Assembly (NCBI GenBank): GCA_022711355.1
Contig: JAKLFE010000013.1
Location: 1 to 64,000 of the forward strand
Direction: 5' to 3'
Length of the DNA: 64,000 bases
Source of the DNA: Spirochaetota bacterium
GTDB taxonomy: Bacteria; Spirochaetota; Spirochaetia; Treponematales; Rectinemataceae
This document shows, one piece after another, positions 43,322 to 50,777 of this stretch. Below the pieces are notes generated by a model. It ran no database searches. It worked only from the letters and a program-made list of their open reading frames with translations, and had not been told where the DNA came from. The position numbers and the translations under genes are program-made. Within the stretch, counting starts at the first letter, position 1. Every line of letters begins with the position of its first letter.

Positions 43322-43921
43322 TCAGTTCGTCTTGAAGTAGGCGTAGAAGAGCTCGTTCACCACCGTCTCGACCTGCTTCGCGCTCTCCACGACGGAATCG
43401 AGGAGGTTCTCCCGCTCGAGGCAGTTGCTGCTCTCGCCGTAGAGGTTGATGGAGCTGTAGATGATCTGGAGGGGGTTGCGGATGTGGTGGTACAGCTCGT
43501 GGATGAAGGATTGCTTGACGGCCTCGAAGTCGCGGTCCCCCACGAGGTTGCGGACCGTGACCGCCACCGGCTGCTTGCGGAGCTGGGCGATCTCCTCGAC
43601 GATCCGGGCGTAGGTGACGCAGGCGACGTACTCGCCCGCGGCGTCGAAGACCGGCAGGACGGAGCACTTCTCCGCCTCCATGGCCTCGATCGCCCGTTCG
43701 ACGTCGTCGTCGAGGTAGATGGCCGGCTTGGGCCGGACGCAGTCGACCACCAGCTGGTGGCCGAGGAGGAGGACGTCCGCGGGCGTGACGATCCCGTAGA
43801 AGCGGAGCTCGTCCATGACGACGAGGTAGCCGCGCTCGACCAGCTCCTCCTCGACCGATCCGACGCCCGCGAAGGGCGCGACGACGTAGCCGTCAGTTCG
43901 GAGACACATCCTCACCAGCAT
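43322..43921 (-). CDS. CBS-domain protein with orphan histidine-kinase-like H-box
   Basis: 199 residues. Residues about 38-120 form a CBS-type pair (VMDELRFYGIVTPADVLLL, CSVLPVFDAAGEYVACVTYARI), which in other proteins binds adenine nucleotides. Residues about 132-199 look like a histidine-kinase dimerisation helix pair with HELYHHIRNPLQII (His141 or His145/146 as possible phospho-acceptors). No ATPase domain follows, so it cannot phosphorylate itself. It may be a phosphotransfer or decoy partner for another kinase. The start at 43921 overlaps the end of the upstream gene by 29 nt; Met at 43909 is an alternative. Confidence 0.75.
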   Translation of the reverse strand: MLVRMCLRTDGYVVAPFAGVGSVEEELVERGYLVVMDELRFYGIVTPADVLLLGHQLVVDCVRPKPAIYLDDDVERAIEAMEAEKCSVLPVFDAAGEYVACVTYARIVEEIAQLRKQPVAVTVRNLVGDRDFEAVKQSFIHELYHHIRNPLQIIYSSINLYGESSNCLERENLLDSVVESAKQVETVVNELFYAYFKTN

Positions 43922-44267
43922 GCAGCTCCCCTTTTATATTTCTCTGGAATATGTGGACGTCGAAGTTGACCTTGATCGACTCGCCTCTCGCGACGTAGGG
44001 GAAGACGTATTCCGACAGTATGTCCAGGACCTGCTCCTTGCGGAGCTTGGTGAGGAGGCTCTTGCTGATGATGATCGCCTCGACGTTCCGCTCGCCCTCC
44101 ACCTCGATCATCTCGAAGGAGTCCGGGGAGATGAGCTGGAAGGAGTGCAGGACCCCCATCTTGCCCTGGGGGACCTTCTTGCCGAGGACGAGGATGTCGG
44201 TCACCGGCGGGAGCTTGATCGCCTCGAAGTCGAGGTCGACCACGAAGGAGGTCTCGGATATCTGCAT
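43893..44267 (-). CDS. Small protein of unknown function upstream of the CBS/H-box gene
   Basis: 124 residues, acidic, no signal peptide or membrane segment. I do not recognise the family. Its 3' end overlaps the CBS/H-box gene by 29 nt in another frame, so the two are almost certainly co-expressed. FDVHIFQRNIKGELHAGEDV at the end and a mostly beta/alpha pattern with ILVLGKKVPQGKMGVLHSF suggest a compact domain. A regulatory partner role is conceivable but unsupported beyond gene order. Confidence 0.7.
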   Translation of the reverse strand: MQISETSFVVDLDFEAIKLPPVTDILVLGKKVPQGKMGVLHSFQLISPDSFEMIEVEGERNVEAIIISKSLLTKLRKEQVLDILSEYVFPYVARGESIKVNFDVHIFQRNIKGELHAGEDVSPN

Positions 44268-44289
44268 GCGAATCCCTCGATATCGCCGG

Positions 44290-44318
44290 ATGCTACCTCG
44301 ATTCCGGGCCTAGATCAA
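44290..44318 (-). promoter_or_regulatory. Promoter of the small-protein/CBS operon
   Basis: On the minus strand TTGATC (44313-44318), a 17-nt spacer and TAGCAT (44290-44295) make a good sigma70-type promoter about 22 nt upstream of the ATG at 44267. The leader would be short. Confidence 0.6.
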
Positions 44319-44494
44319 GCTAATTGTTGTTAATGCCGGGCGAGTTGGGCGAAACAGCGGCCCCGCGGGCTGGTAAATCGGTTTTCCTCCCGGCTCGGCC
44401 GGCGCCGCCTGCCTCGCATAACGTCGTTTTTTCACTGAGGGCGGCTCGCCGGGCGCTGGAAATGGGGTATACTTGCCCTTGGAAGAAGCGGCTC

Positions 44495-45745
44495 GTGGAA
44501 TTCACCTACCGACTGATCGACAGCCTCCTGCTCTCCGCGGTGGCCCTCGCCCTCGGCGCCTATGCCCTCAGGCAGGACCCGAGGAGCGGGCTGAACCGGC
44601 TCCTCCTCCTCATCTGCCTCTGCTTCGTCGTCAGGAACACGACCGCCCTCCTCGCCTTCGCCGCCCTCAAGGAGCGCGAGGAGATCGTCGCCCTGTTCAA
44701 GGCCAACTTCCTCTTCCACGCCATTATCTTCTCGATGAACCTCCACTTCTTCCTCCTCCTGCGCGGGAAGAAGGGACCGCCTGCCTGGGCCCTCGCCCTC
44801 GTCTACCTCCCCATGCTCGCCCTGAGCCTCGCCGCCATCCTCGACCACGAGCGCTTCGTCCGCTTCGCGTTTCGGGACGGCGAGTGGCGGATCGCGCTGC
44901 CGCCGCGGGCGGGCCGGGCCTGGTTCCGCGCCTACACCTGGACTACGCTGCTGTACCTGACCGCGACGATGCTCGCCGCGCTGCGCTCGCTCCTGCGGGC
45001 CGCCACGAGGCGCGAGCGCCGGCAGGCCTTGATTCTCATCTGCGGCTTCTCGGCCTACTTCGCCTCGCAGGCGGCCCTGCCCCTCCTGCGGAGGGCAACC
45101 GCCCCGAGCCTCCTCGTCTATCCCCTCTTCGCCTACATCCTCAGCCTCTGCTACGCGACGCTGCGCTACCGCTTCCTCGCCCCCCGGCCCTCGCCGATGA
45201 CCGAGGAGCTCATCGCCCACATCGGCGACGCGGTCTTCCTCCTCGATCGGGACTTCGCCGTCGCCCACGCGAACCCGGCCGCCGAGCGGATCCTGGCCGC
45301 GCCGTCGGGAACCGTGGAGGGCCGGCCCTTCCCCTCCCTGGCCAGGGAGGGCGGGAAGGTCGCCGAGGTCCTCGCGAGCTTCCAGGCCGGGCCCGAGCTC
45401 TCGCTCGGCCTCCGGCTGGCCTTCGCCCGGGGCGAGGACGAGGCGGCGGCCGCCTGCTACCTTTCGAAGGTGAAGGACCGCTTCGCGGACCTCGTGGGGA
45501 TACTCGTCATCGCGAGGGAGCTGCCGGGGCGGAAGGAATTCCAGGGCCTCTACCGGATCACGGGCAGGGAGCTGGAGGTCGTCGACCGGATCCTCGCGGG
45601 CGAGACGAACCAGTCGATCGGAGCTTCCCTCGGCATCTCGGAGCGGACCGTGGAGGCCCACTGCCTCCACGTCTACGCCAAGCTCGACGTCAAGAACAAG
45701 GCCGAGCTCGTGAGGCTCTGCGCCAAGTTCGACCTCCTGCCCTGA
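44495..45745 (+). CDS. Membrane-bound LuxR-family regulator with PAS domain
   Basis: 416 residues from GTG 44495; ATG 44462 is an in-frame alternative, but a TATACT -10-like box (44468-44473) lies between them. Seven membrane helices occupy about 5-235 (histidine-kinase 7TM-like region). A PAS-like domain follows (about 245-340; DAVFLLDRDFAVAHANPAAERI). The C-terminal HTH has ITGRELEVVDRILAGETNQS and GISERTVEAHCLHVYAKLDV, the LuxR/GerE DNA-binding signature. Such one-piece membrane regulators sense an envelope or lipophilic signal and bind DNA directly. The target is unknown; it is divergent from the CBS/H-box operon, a plausible target by position. Confidence 0.88.
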   Translation: MEFTYRLIDSLLLSAVALALGAYALRQDPRSGLNRLLLLICLCFVVRNTTALLAFAALKEREEIVALFKANFLFHAIIFSMNLHFFLLLRGKKGPPAWALALVYLPMLALSLAAILDHERFVRFAFRDGEWRIALPPRAGRAWFRAYTWTTLLYLTATMLAALRSLLRAATRRERRQALILICGFSAYFASQAALPLLRRATAPSLLVYPLFAYILSLCYATLRYRFLAPRPSPMTEELIAHIGDAVFLLDRDFAVAHANPAAERILAAPSGTVEGRPFPSLAREGGKVAEVLASFQAGPELSLGLRLAFARGEDEAAAACYLSKVKDRFADLVGILVIARELPGRKEFQGLYRITGRELEVVDRILAGETNQSIGASLGISERTVEAHCLHVYAKLDVKNKAELVRLCAKFDLLP

Positions 45746-45766
45746 GGCCGGGCGCGGGGCCCCGTC

Positions 45767-45784
45767 GCCGGGGCGCGCCCCGGC
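45767..45784. terminator. Perfect GC palindrome between convergent genes
   Basis: GCCGGGGCGCGCCCCGGC is an 18-bp perfect palindrome in the 39-nt gap between the LuxR and hemerythrin genes, preceded by another GC-rich self-complementary stretch. There is no U-tract on either side, so termination is only suggested by position. Confidence 0.4.
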
Positions 45785-46201
45785 TCAGGCGAGCGGGCCG
45801 AGGTCCTTGTCGCCCAGGAGCTGCCGGTACTGCATGTCCTCCTTGCGTATGTGGTTCCTGACCCAGTCGGTGAGGAAGGTGAGGACATCGACGCTGATGC
45901 CCAGCTCCTTGCGCTCGATCTTGCCTGCGAGCTCGGCCACGCTCCGCAGGAGCTCGGCGTGCTGGCGGGCGTGCTCCTCGCGCCGCTCGTAGCCGTAGAG
46001 CTCGAAGGCCTTCTCCTCGGTCGCGAAGTGGTACTTGGTGTAGGAGCCGAGCTCCGAGAAGATGTGCTCCAGCACGGAGCTCCCCTTGCCGCCCCGCATC
46101 GCCTCGTGCAGCTCGTTGACCAGGGCGATCAGCCTCCGGTGCTGCGCGTCGATCGTCGGGTTGCCGGTCTCGAGGCTCGCGTCCCAATCCATGAATGCCA
46201 T
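45785..46201 (-). CDS. Bacteriohemerythrin
   Basis: 138 residues from ATG 46201, a stand-alone four-helix hemerythrin. All seven di-iron ligands of the family can be placed: His21, His58, Glu62, His77, His81, His117 and Asp122. These proteins bind O2 reversibly in the cytoplasm of microaerophiles and anaerobes. It is probably an oxygen store, sensor or detoxifier. GGAGGG lies upstream of the start. The AT-rich leader (46220-46260) holds the direct repeat TTCGC-TATA-TTCGC of unknown meaning. Confidence 0.93.
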   Translation of the reverse strand: MAFMDWDASLETGNPTIDAQHRRLIALVNELHEAMRGGKGSSVLEHIFSELGSYTKYHFATEEKAFELYGYERREEHARQHAELLRSVAELAGKIERKELGISVDVLTFLTDWVRNHIRKEDMQYRQLLGDKDLGPLA

Positions 46202-46302
46202 GCGTCCCTCCTCGCTGCGGCCGGATGATATTACTGATTCGCTATATTCGCAATGCCCATATGGGGAAGCGGCCTCGACGCGGGTACGGGGTCCCGAGGA
46301 GC

Positions 46303-46533
46303 CTAGCGGCCCGGCCCGCCGCCCTCGATGGCCCGGTCGATCTTCCTGCTCTCGGCCTCGAGGAGGCGGAGCTGGGCCTGGGCCTTCTGGAGCTCGAGCT
46401 CGGCGATCTCCTTGCGGCAGGCGAGCTCGGCCATGCGGTTCCGCTCGCGCTTGCCCAGGTAGATGAAGCCGAAGATTATCGTCGGCAGGGCGACGAAGAT
46501 GCTGAGCAGGGCCACGACGCCCTCGGCATCCAT
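46303..46533 (-). CDS. Small single-pass membrane protein with coiled coil
   Basis: 76 residues. One membrane helix (about 5-27) is followed by a charged alpha-helical coiled coil (ERNRMAELACRKEIAELELQ onward). The layout resembles PspB-like or other membrane-anchored coiled-coil adaptors, but no family signature is recognised. It lies 12 nt after the next small membrane-protein gene and is probably co-transcribed with it. Confidence 0.6.
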   Translation of the reverse strand: MDAEGVVALLSIFVALPTIIFGFIYLGKRERNRMAELACRKEIAELELQKAQAQLRLLEAESRKIDRAIEGGGPGR

Positions 46534-46545
46534 GCGCGGCCCCCT

Positions 46546-46785
46546 TCAGCCCAGCGCCGCGAAGACGGCGACGCCCCGGCTCCCCGCGACGAGGAGGAGG
46601 ATCCCGAGGAGTACGGGTACCGCGACGTAGCTGGCGAAGTGCCAGATCGCCCCGGCCTTGGCCCCCCAGCGGGCCTTCATGGCCTCGAGCTTCCTGAAGA
46701 GGGAAGGCTTCGCGAACCACATGATCCCGGAGAAGAGCCCGTATCCGAGGATGGCCAGCCCGATCCCGAAGGTGATCCAGTTCAT
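46546..46785 (-). CDS. Small two-pass membrane protein
   Basis: 79 residues with two membrane helices (about 3-22 and 50-72) joined by a basic cytoplasmic loop (FRKLEAMKARWGAKAG). Family not recognised. Paired with the downstream 76-residue membrane protein. Both are short but have sound codon bias and plausible starts. Confidence 0.6.
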   Translation of the reverse strand: MNWITFGIGLAILGYGLFSGIMWFAKPSLFRKLEAMKARWGAKAGAIWHFASYVAVPVLLGILLLVAGSRGVAVFAALG

Positions 46786-46898
46786 CCAGCTGCTCCGTAG
46801 CGAAAGATCGACGGGCCCGGGCCCGCCGGCGATGCCGCGCCGAGAGCATACACTCTTTCCCCGAGGCGAGGAAGGGCTCCGACTGGGCGGAGGCGCTC

Positions 46899-47807
46899 TC
46901 AGGCGGGCCCGGCAGCGCGGAAGCGCTGCATGGTGATCTCCCTCCCGCTCGCGTGGTGGCCGCTCGTGCCCTTCGCGGCGATCGCCTCGAGCCCCCCCGA
47001 GCTGGCGACGATGCCGGCGGCCTTGCTGAAGGAGCAGCCGCCCTCGCAGCGCATGCGCTTACGGCCGACCTTGACGAGGATGCGCGCGCGGGCGGCCTCG
47101 AGCTCGACCCGGTAGAGGTCCATGCACTCGGCCTCGCCGGCCCGGGCGAAGCCGACCAGGTAGATCCCTCCATCGGCCTGGGTCAGGAGGTTGATGGTCT
47201 GGTAGCTCGGGAACTCCTCGTCCAGCCAGCCCTCCCTGCAGGCCTCGTCCCAGGCCCAGGTCTCCCGGAAGGAGAAGCGCGAGGCGTGGATATCCCCCAC
47301 GAGGGAGTAGAAGTCGATGGTCCTGCAATCCCAGCTGCCGGCGGCGAGGAGCCAGCCTCCCTCCAGGGGCGCGAGGCCCACCGCCCCGGCGGTCGAGGCG
47401 TGGCCGCGCCCCGCGCGCCGGACCGTCGGGCCCTCGAGGAGGCGGAGTCCTTCCGGCGCGAGCTCGTAGAAGCGGACTTCCGACGCGTCCTGGGCCGCGT
47501 TCTCGATGCCGACGGCGAGGATATCGCCGACGATCTGGAAGCCGCCGGCGTGGTTCCAGGGGTAGTCGTCGAGGCAGATCACCTCGGCTACCCGGCCGCC
47601 CGAGGCGGCGAGGTCGGCGACCACCAGGTAGGCCTTCTCGTTCGAGCTGCTCGTGATGTAGGCCCGCTCCGGGCCCGAGCCGGCGAGCTGGATGCCCTGG
47701 AAGTGTCCGCCGGGGAAGAGGGGCCTCCCGGATCGATCGATGGAGCAGAGGGTCCCCCGCTCGTCGATGGCGGCGAAGGACGCTTCGATATTAGCAAGTC
47801 GATCCAT
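46899..47807 (-). CDS. Cytoplasmic protein of unknown function, beta-propeller-like
   Basis: 302 residues from ATG 47807; AGGAGG lies 8 nt upstream, so the longer TTG-initiated frame is rejected. Repeated Trp/Gly strands (PWNHAGGFQIVGDILAVG, GGWLLAAGSWDCRTIDFYSL, DGGIYLVGFARAG) suggest a propeller. A cysteine pair near the end (MRCEGGCSF) is notable. No signal peptide. No known family or clear operon partner. Confidence 0.65.
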   Translation of the reverse strand: MDRLANIEASFAAIDERGTLCSIDRSGRPLFPGGHFQGIQLAGSGPERAYITSSSNEKAYLVVADLAASGGRVAEVICLDDYPWNHAGGFQIVGDILAVGIENAAQDASEVRFYELAPEGLRLLEGPTVRRAGRGHASTAGAVGLAPLEGGWLLAAGSWDCRTIDFYSLVGDIHASRFSFRETWAWDEACREGWLDEEFPSYQTINLLTQADGGIYLVGFARAGEAECMDLYRVELEAARARILVKVGRKRMRCEGGCSFSKAAGIVASSGGLEAIAAKGTSGHHASGREITMQRFRAAGPA

Positions 47808-47844
47808 GGCGCCTAACCTCCTATAGGGCAAGCCGCGGGCCGGC

Positions 47845-48660
47845 CTAGAACCTCGTCCTCCGCAGGAGGCTCTCGGCGATAGCCCTGATGCCCGGATCGT
47901 CGACGGCGAAGTAGAGGCTGCGCAGGAGGTTGCGCGCGTTGCCGCGCAGGACCTGCCGCCGCGGGATGTCCTCCGGCCGCTCGTACGCGACCAGGGTCGG
48001 GAGCCAGGCCGAGACCAGCTCGCGGCCCGCCTCGCCGCGCCGGAGGATGGGCGCTATCGCCGCGGCCGTGCGCTCGTCCTCGTTGTCCCTGAGGTAGCGC
48101 CCGCTCCCGAGGAACTTGGCCCGGATCAGGACGAGGAGCTCCCCGAGCTCGGCGAGGCCGAGCTCGGGCCTCCCCGCCAGGAGGGCGAAGACGTCGGCCG
48201 TATGGGCGACCGAGTGCGCCCAACCCTTGCCCGGGATGTAGCCTTCGAGGTCATTCTCGTCGGCATAGGCGCCGCAGACCCGCTCGAAGACCCGGGCCAC
48301 CGCGCCGCGATCGAGGAAGGGCGCCTTCCCGTCCAGCTCGAGGACGAGGGCGACCAGGAGCATCGAGAAGGAGCGCGTGAACACCCCGTCGCCCTCGGCC
48401 TCGCCGATGCGCCAGCGGAGGAAGCGGTCGGAGAGGCAGGCCTCCAGGATGCCGCGTACCGTACCTTCCGGCAGCCTGCCCGCGGGGATCCAGGCCGCGA
48501 AGGCCTCGTAGATCAGGTCGTCGCGCAGGTAGCCGTCGGGATCGCCGAGGCGGGAGAGCATCTCCTCGACGAGGGGTTCGAGCTCGCCGCCGGGGGGGAA
48601 GGCGAAGGCGCGGGCCTTGATCGCCTCGAGCTCTCGGACAAGGTCCTCTTTCGTTCGCAT
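47845..48660 (-). CDS. DUF2785 family protein
   Basis: 271 residues. The helical family core is clear: DGYLRDDLIYEAFAAWI near residue 40, GKGWAHSVAHTADVFALLA near 145, and RDNEDERTAAAI near 190. The family is of unknown function and is scattered in Firmicutes and others. No signal peptide. It may be co-transcribed with the methyltransferase gene 24 nt upstream. Confidence 0.82.
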   Translation of the reverse strand: MRTKEDLVRELEAIKARAFAFPPGGELEPLVEEMLSRLGDPDGYLRDDLIYEAFAAWIPAGRLPEGTVRGILEACLSDRFLRWRIGEAEGDGVFTRSFSMLLVALVLELDGKAPFLDRGAVARVFERVCGAYADENDLEGYIPGKGWAHSVAHTADVFALLAGRPELGLAELGELLVLIRAKFLGSGRYLRDNEDERTAAAIAPILRRGEAGRELVSAWLPTLVAYERPEDIPRRQVLRGNARNLLRSLYFAVDDPGIRAIAESLLRRTRF

Positions 48661-48684
48661 ATCGTACCGCCTTTTTACGCCGCC

Positions 48685-49479
48685 TTATTTCCGGGCGACG
48701 CAGAGGACGTGATGGGCGGCGCCGAGGAGGGAGGGGCGCTCGGAATGCCGGAAGGAGAACTCGATCCAGCGCTCCCGCGCCTCCGCCGGAAGGCTCAGGA
48801 GCTCCGGCTCGCGGAGGCAGCAGATGCCCTCGGCGGAGGCCACCGACTCGACGCGGAGGCCGAATCCCTCGAGGTAGGCGCGCAGGCCCAGGGGCTCGAC
48901 GAAGCGGGCGCGGGTGAAGCCCGTGTCGAAGTCGCTGTTCGCGCCCCGCGCGATGGTGCCCTCGAGCTCCTCCTCCCAGGCCGCGATCCGCTCGGGGTGC
49001 CGCTTGAGGAGGGAGAGGGCCTGGGCCATCTCGGTGATGAAGGCGAAGACCATGAAGCCGTCGCGCGCGACGAGCCGCCGGCACTCGGCGATGACCGCCG
49101 CTCGCTCCGCCTCGAGCTCGAGGTGGTAGAGGGGACCCATGCAGAGGACGCAGTCGAAGGACTCGTCCTCGAGCCAGGGCAGGCTCCGCGCGTCGCCGGC
49201 GGTCGCCCGCTCCAGCCGGAGGCCGAGCTCCTCCGCCCTGCGCCGGGCGAACTCGACGTTGCGCGGCGAGAGGTCGATGAGGCTGACCCGGTGCCCGAGC
49301 GAGGCGTAGTGGAGGGCATACCTCCCCGGCCCGCCCCCGAGGTCGAGGATCCGGCTCGCGGGCCGCAGGCGCCGCTCGATGTGCCGCTTCGAGAGCTCGA
49401 ACTCCAGGGGATGGCGGTCCATCCGGGTCCACTCGATCTCCACCGCCCCGTCGTAGTAGTCCCGCACCAGGTCGGACAT
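48685..49479 (-). CDS. SAM-dependent methyltransferase (class I)
   Basis: 264 residues from ATG 49479 (GGGAG upstream). Motif I is ILDLGGGPGRYAL (near residue 46), motif II VSLIDLSPRNVEFA, and FDCVLCMGPLYHL is the post-motif region of UbiE/COQ5-type small-molecule methyltransferases. Substrate unknown. The upstream extension to 49713 lacks coding character. Confidence 0.87.
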   Translation of the reverse strand: MSDLVRDYYDGAVEIEWTRMDRHPLEFELSKRHIERRLRPASRILDLGGGPGRYALHYASLGHRVSLIDLSPRNVEFARRRAEELGLRLERATAGDARSLPWLEDESFDCVLCMGPLYHLELEAERAAVIAECRRLVARDGFMVFAFITEMAQALSLLKRHPERIAAWEEELEGTIARGANSDFDTGFTRARFVEPLGLRAYLEGFGLRVESVASAEGICCLREPELLSLPAEARERWIEFSFRHSERPSLLGAAHHVLCVARK

Positions 49480-49759
49480 GTGCGTAGCTCCCTCCCTCGC
49501 CGCGGAGCGGCGGTCGCGCACGGTACGTCGCCTCCTTGAACCGCTCGCCAAAGTCAAGGCCGCCAGAGATAGTATCACTGGTCGCATCGCTCCGTCACTC
49601 CGCTTCGCCAGGATCATCCGGGCGTCGCAGCCCCGACTCCGGCAAAGGGGCGAGCGCTGATCGCCTTGGGGCATGGCCCCCGGCCGGACTTCGCCAGCCG
49701 CATCCCGGGACACCGTTTCTCCTCGAGCAGCCTGCCGAGGGGTATCGGGGAAAAAATAC
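49480..49759. other. Intergenic region without a recognised gene
   Basis: About 280 nt between the divergent methyltransferase and MarR genes. I see short frames only, no RNA gene and no strong hairpin. Base composition falls toward the right, where the MarR promoter begins with a run of A residues (49751-49756). Confidence 0.5.
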
Positions 49760-49789
49760 TTGACAGTGTCATGTAAATGTCCTTAGTAT
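49760..49789 (+). promoter_or_regulatory. Promoter and probable operator of the MarR-GNAT-DTD2 operon
   Basis: Consensus TTGACA (49760-49765), an 18-nt spacer and TAGTAT (49784-49789) precede the GTG start (49796) by 6 nt, so the mRNA likely begins at the start codon. TGACAGTGTCA (49761-49771) is an 11-bp palindrome overlapping the -35, with a further TGTC half-site at 49778-49781, suitable for MarR self-binding. Confidence 0.65.
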
Positions 49790-49795
49790 GGCTGC

Positions 49796-50248
49796 GTGGA
49801 CGCACCTAAGGGGATCGTGGCCGATATCCGGGCATTCAATCGCTTCTACACAGGCGTGCTCGGCCTGCTCGATAGGCACTTCCTGAGGAGCCGGTACTCG
49901 CTCACCGAGGTCCGCGTCCTGTACGAACTGGCCCACAATGAGGATTGCGCCGCCAAGACGATCCTGGCTGCGACGGGCCTGGACCAAGGCTATCTCAGTA
50001 GGATCCTCAACTCGTTCATAAGGAAGGGCTTGCTGGAAAGGAACCGATCGCCCGAAGACGGGCGCTGCGGCATCCTCGCCCTGACCCGCGAAGGCCGGGC
50101 ATGCATAGCGGCGATCGAGGCGGAGCAGGTTGCGGCTATCGATACGCTGGTTCGAGCGTTGACGACCGAGGAGAGGCGCGAGCTCGTCCGGAACATGAAC
50201 CGGATACAGGCTCTCCTGAAAGGCTCCGGGACCAGAAAAGGAGGGTAG
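49796..50248 (+). CDS. MarR-family transcriptional regulator
   Basis: 150 residues from GTG 49796; the nearby ATG at 49788 is out of frame. The winged helix shows SLTEVRVLYELAH, LDQGYLSRILNSFIRKGLL (recognition helix) and RSPEDGRCGILALTREG (wing). Dimerisation helices flank it. No ribosome-binding site is evident, which agrees with a leaderless mRNA. It probably represses its own operon, which continues 3 nt later with a GNAT gene. Base composition is lower in GC than in the left half of the window, suggesting acquisition. Confidence 0.87.
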   Translation: MDAPKGIVADIRAFNRFYTGVLGLLDRHFLRSRYSLTEVRVLYELAHNEDCAAKTILAATGLDQGYLSRILNSFIRKGLLERNRSPEDGRCGILALTREGRACIAAIEAEQVAAIDTLVRALTTEERRELVRNMNRIQALLKGSGTRKGG

Positions 50249-50251
50249 AGC

Positions 50252-50764
50252 ATGGAGGCTATGACGGCCAAGGACGTGGCAATTCGGAGCGAGCTGAAGC
50301 CGGGGGATCTCGGGTACCTGATCCATCTGCACGGCCTGCTGTACGCCCGCGAGTACGGCTATGGTCTCGGCTTCGAGTCCTATGTCGCCGAGGGGCTCTG
50401 CGAGTTCTGCTCCCGCTACGATCCCGATGCAGACAGGCTGTGGATCTGCGAGGCCGGGGGGCGCATGGTCGGATCCCTCTTCGCCATGCACCGCCCCGAG
50501 GCCGCGCAGCTACGCTACTTCCTGGTCGATCCGGCGTATCGCGGTCAAGGGCTCGGGACCCGGCTCATGGGCTCGTGCATGGATTTCCTCCGCGAGCGCG
50601 GCTATGCGAGAGCCTACTTATGGACGACGGACGAGCTCATCGAGGCGGCCAGGATCTACGAGCGCTTCGGGTTCAGGCTGGGGGAGGAAAGGGAATCGAC
50701 CACCTTCGGCAAGCGCCTGGTGGAGCGGCGATACCAGGTGGAGCTCCGCTCGCCGACGCCATGA
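50252..50764 (+). CDS. GNAT-family N-acetyltransferase
   Basis: 170 residues behind AAGGAGGG. Acetyl-CoA-binding motif A is YFLVDPAYRGQGLGTRLM (near residues 90-107) and motif B is ARIYERFGFRLGEE. Acceptor unknown. It sits between a MarR regulator (3 nt upstream) and a D-aminoacyl-tRNA deacylase gene (13 nt downstream), so acetylation of a toxic amino acid or analogue, perhaps a D-amino acid, is a reasonable hypothesis. Confidence 0.87.
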   Translation: MEAMTAKDVAIRSELKPGDLGYLIHLHGLLYAREYGYGLGFESYVAEGLCEFCSRYDPDADRLWICEAGGRMVGSLFAMHRPEAAQLRYFLVDPAYRGQGLGTRLMGSCMDFLRERGYARAYLWTTDELIEAARIYERFGFRLGEERESTTFGKRLVERRYQVELRSPTP

Positions 50765-50777
50765 CGGAGGTGGAACC

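Noticed and set aside
49614-49805. 63-codon minus-strand frame upstream of the MarR gene
   Set aside because: No ribosome-binding site, no recognisable domain, and it covers the MarR promoter.
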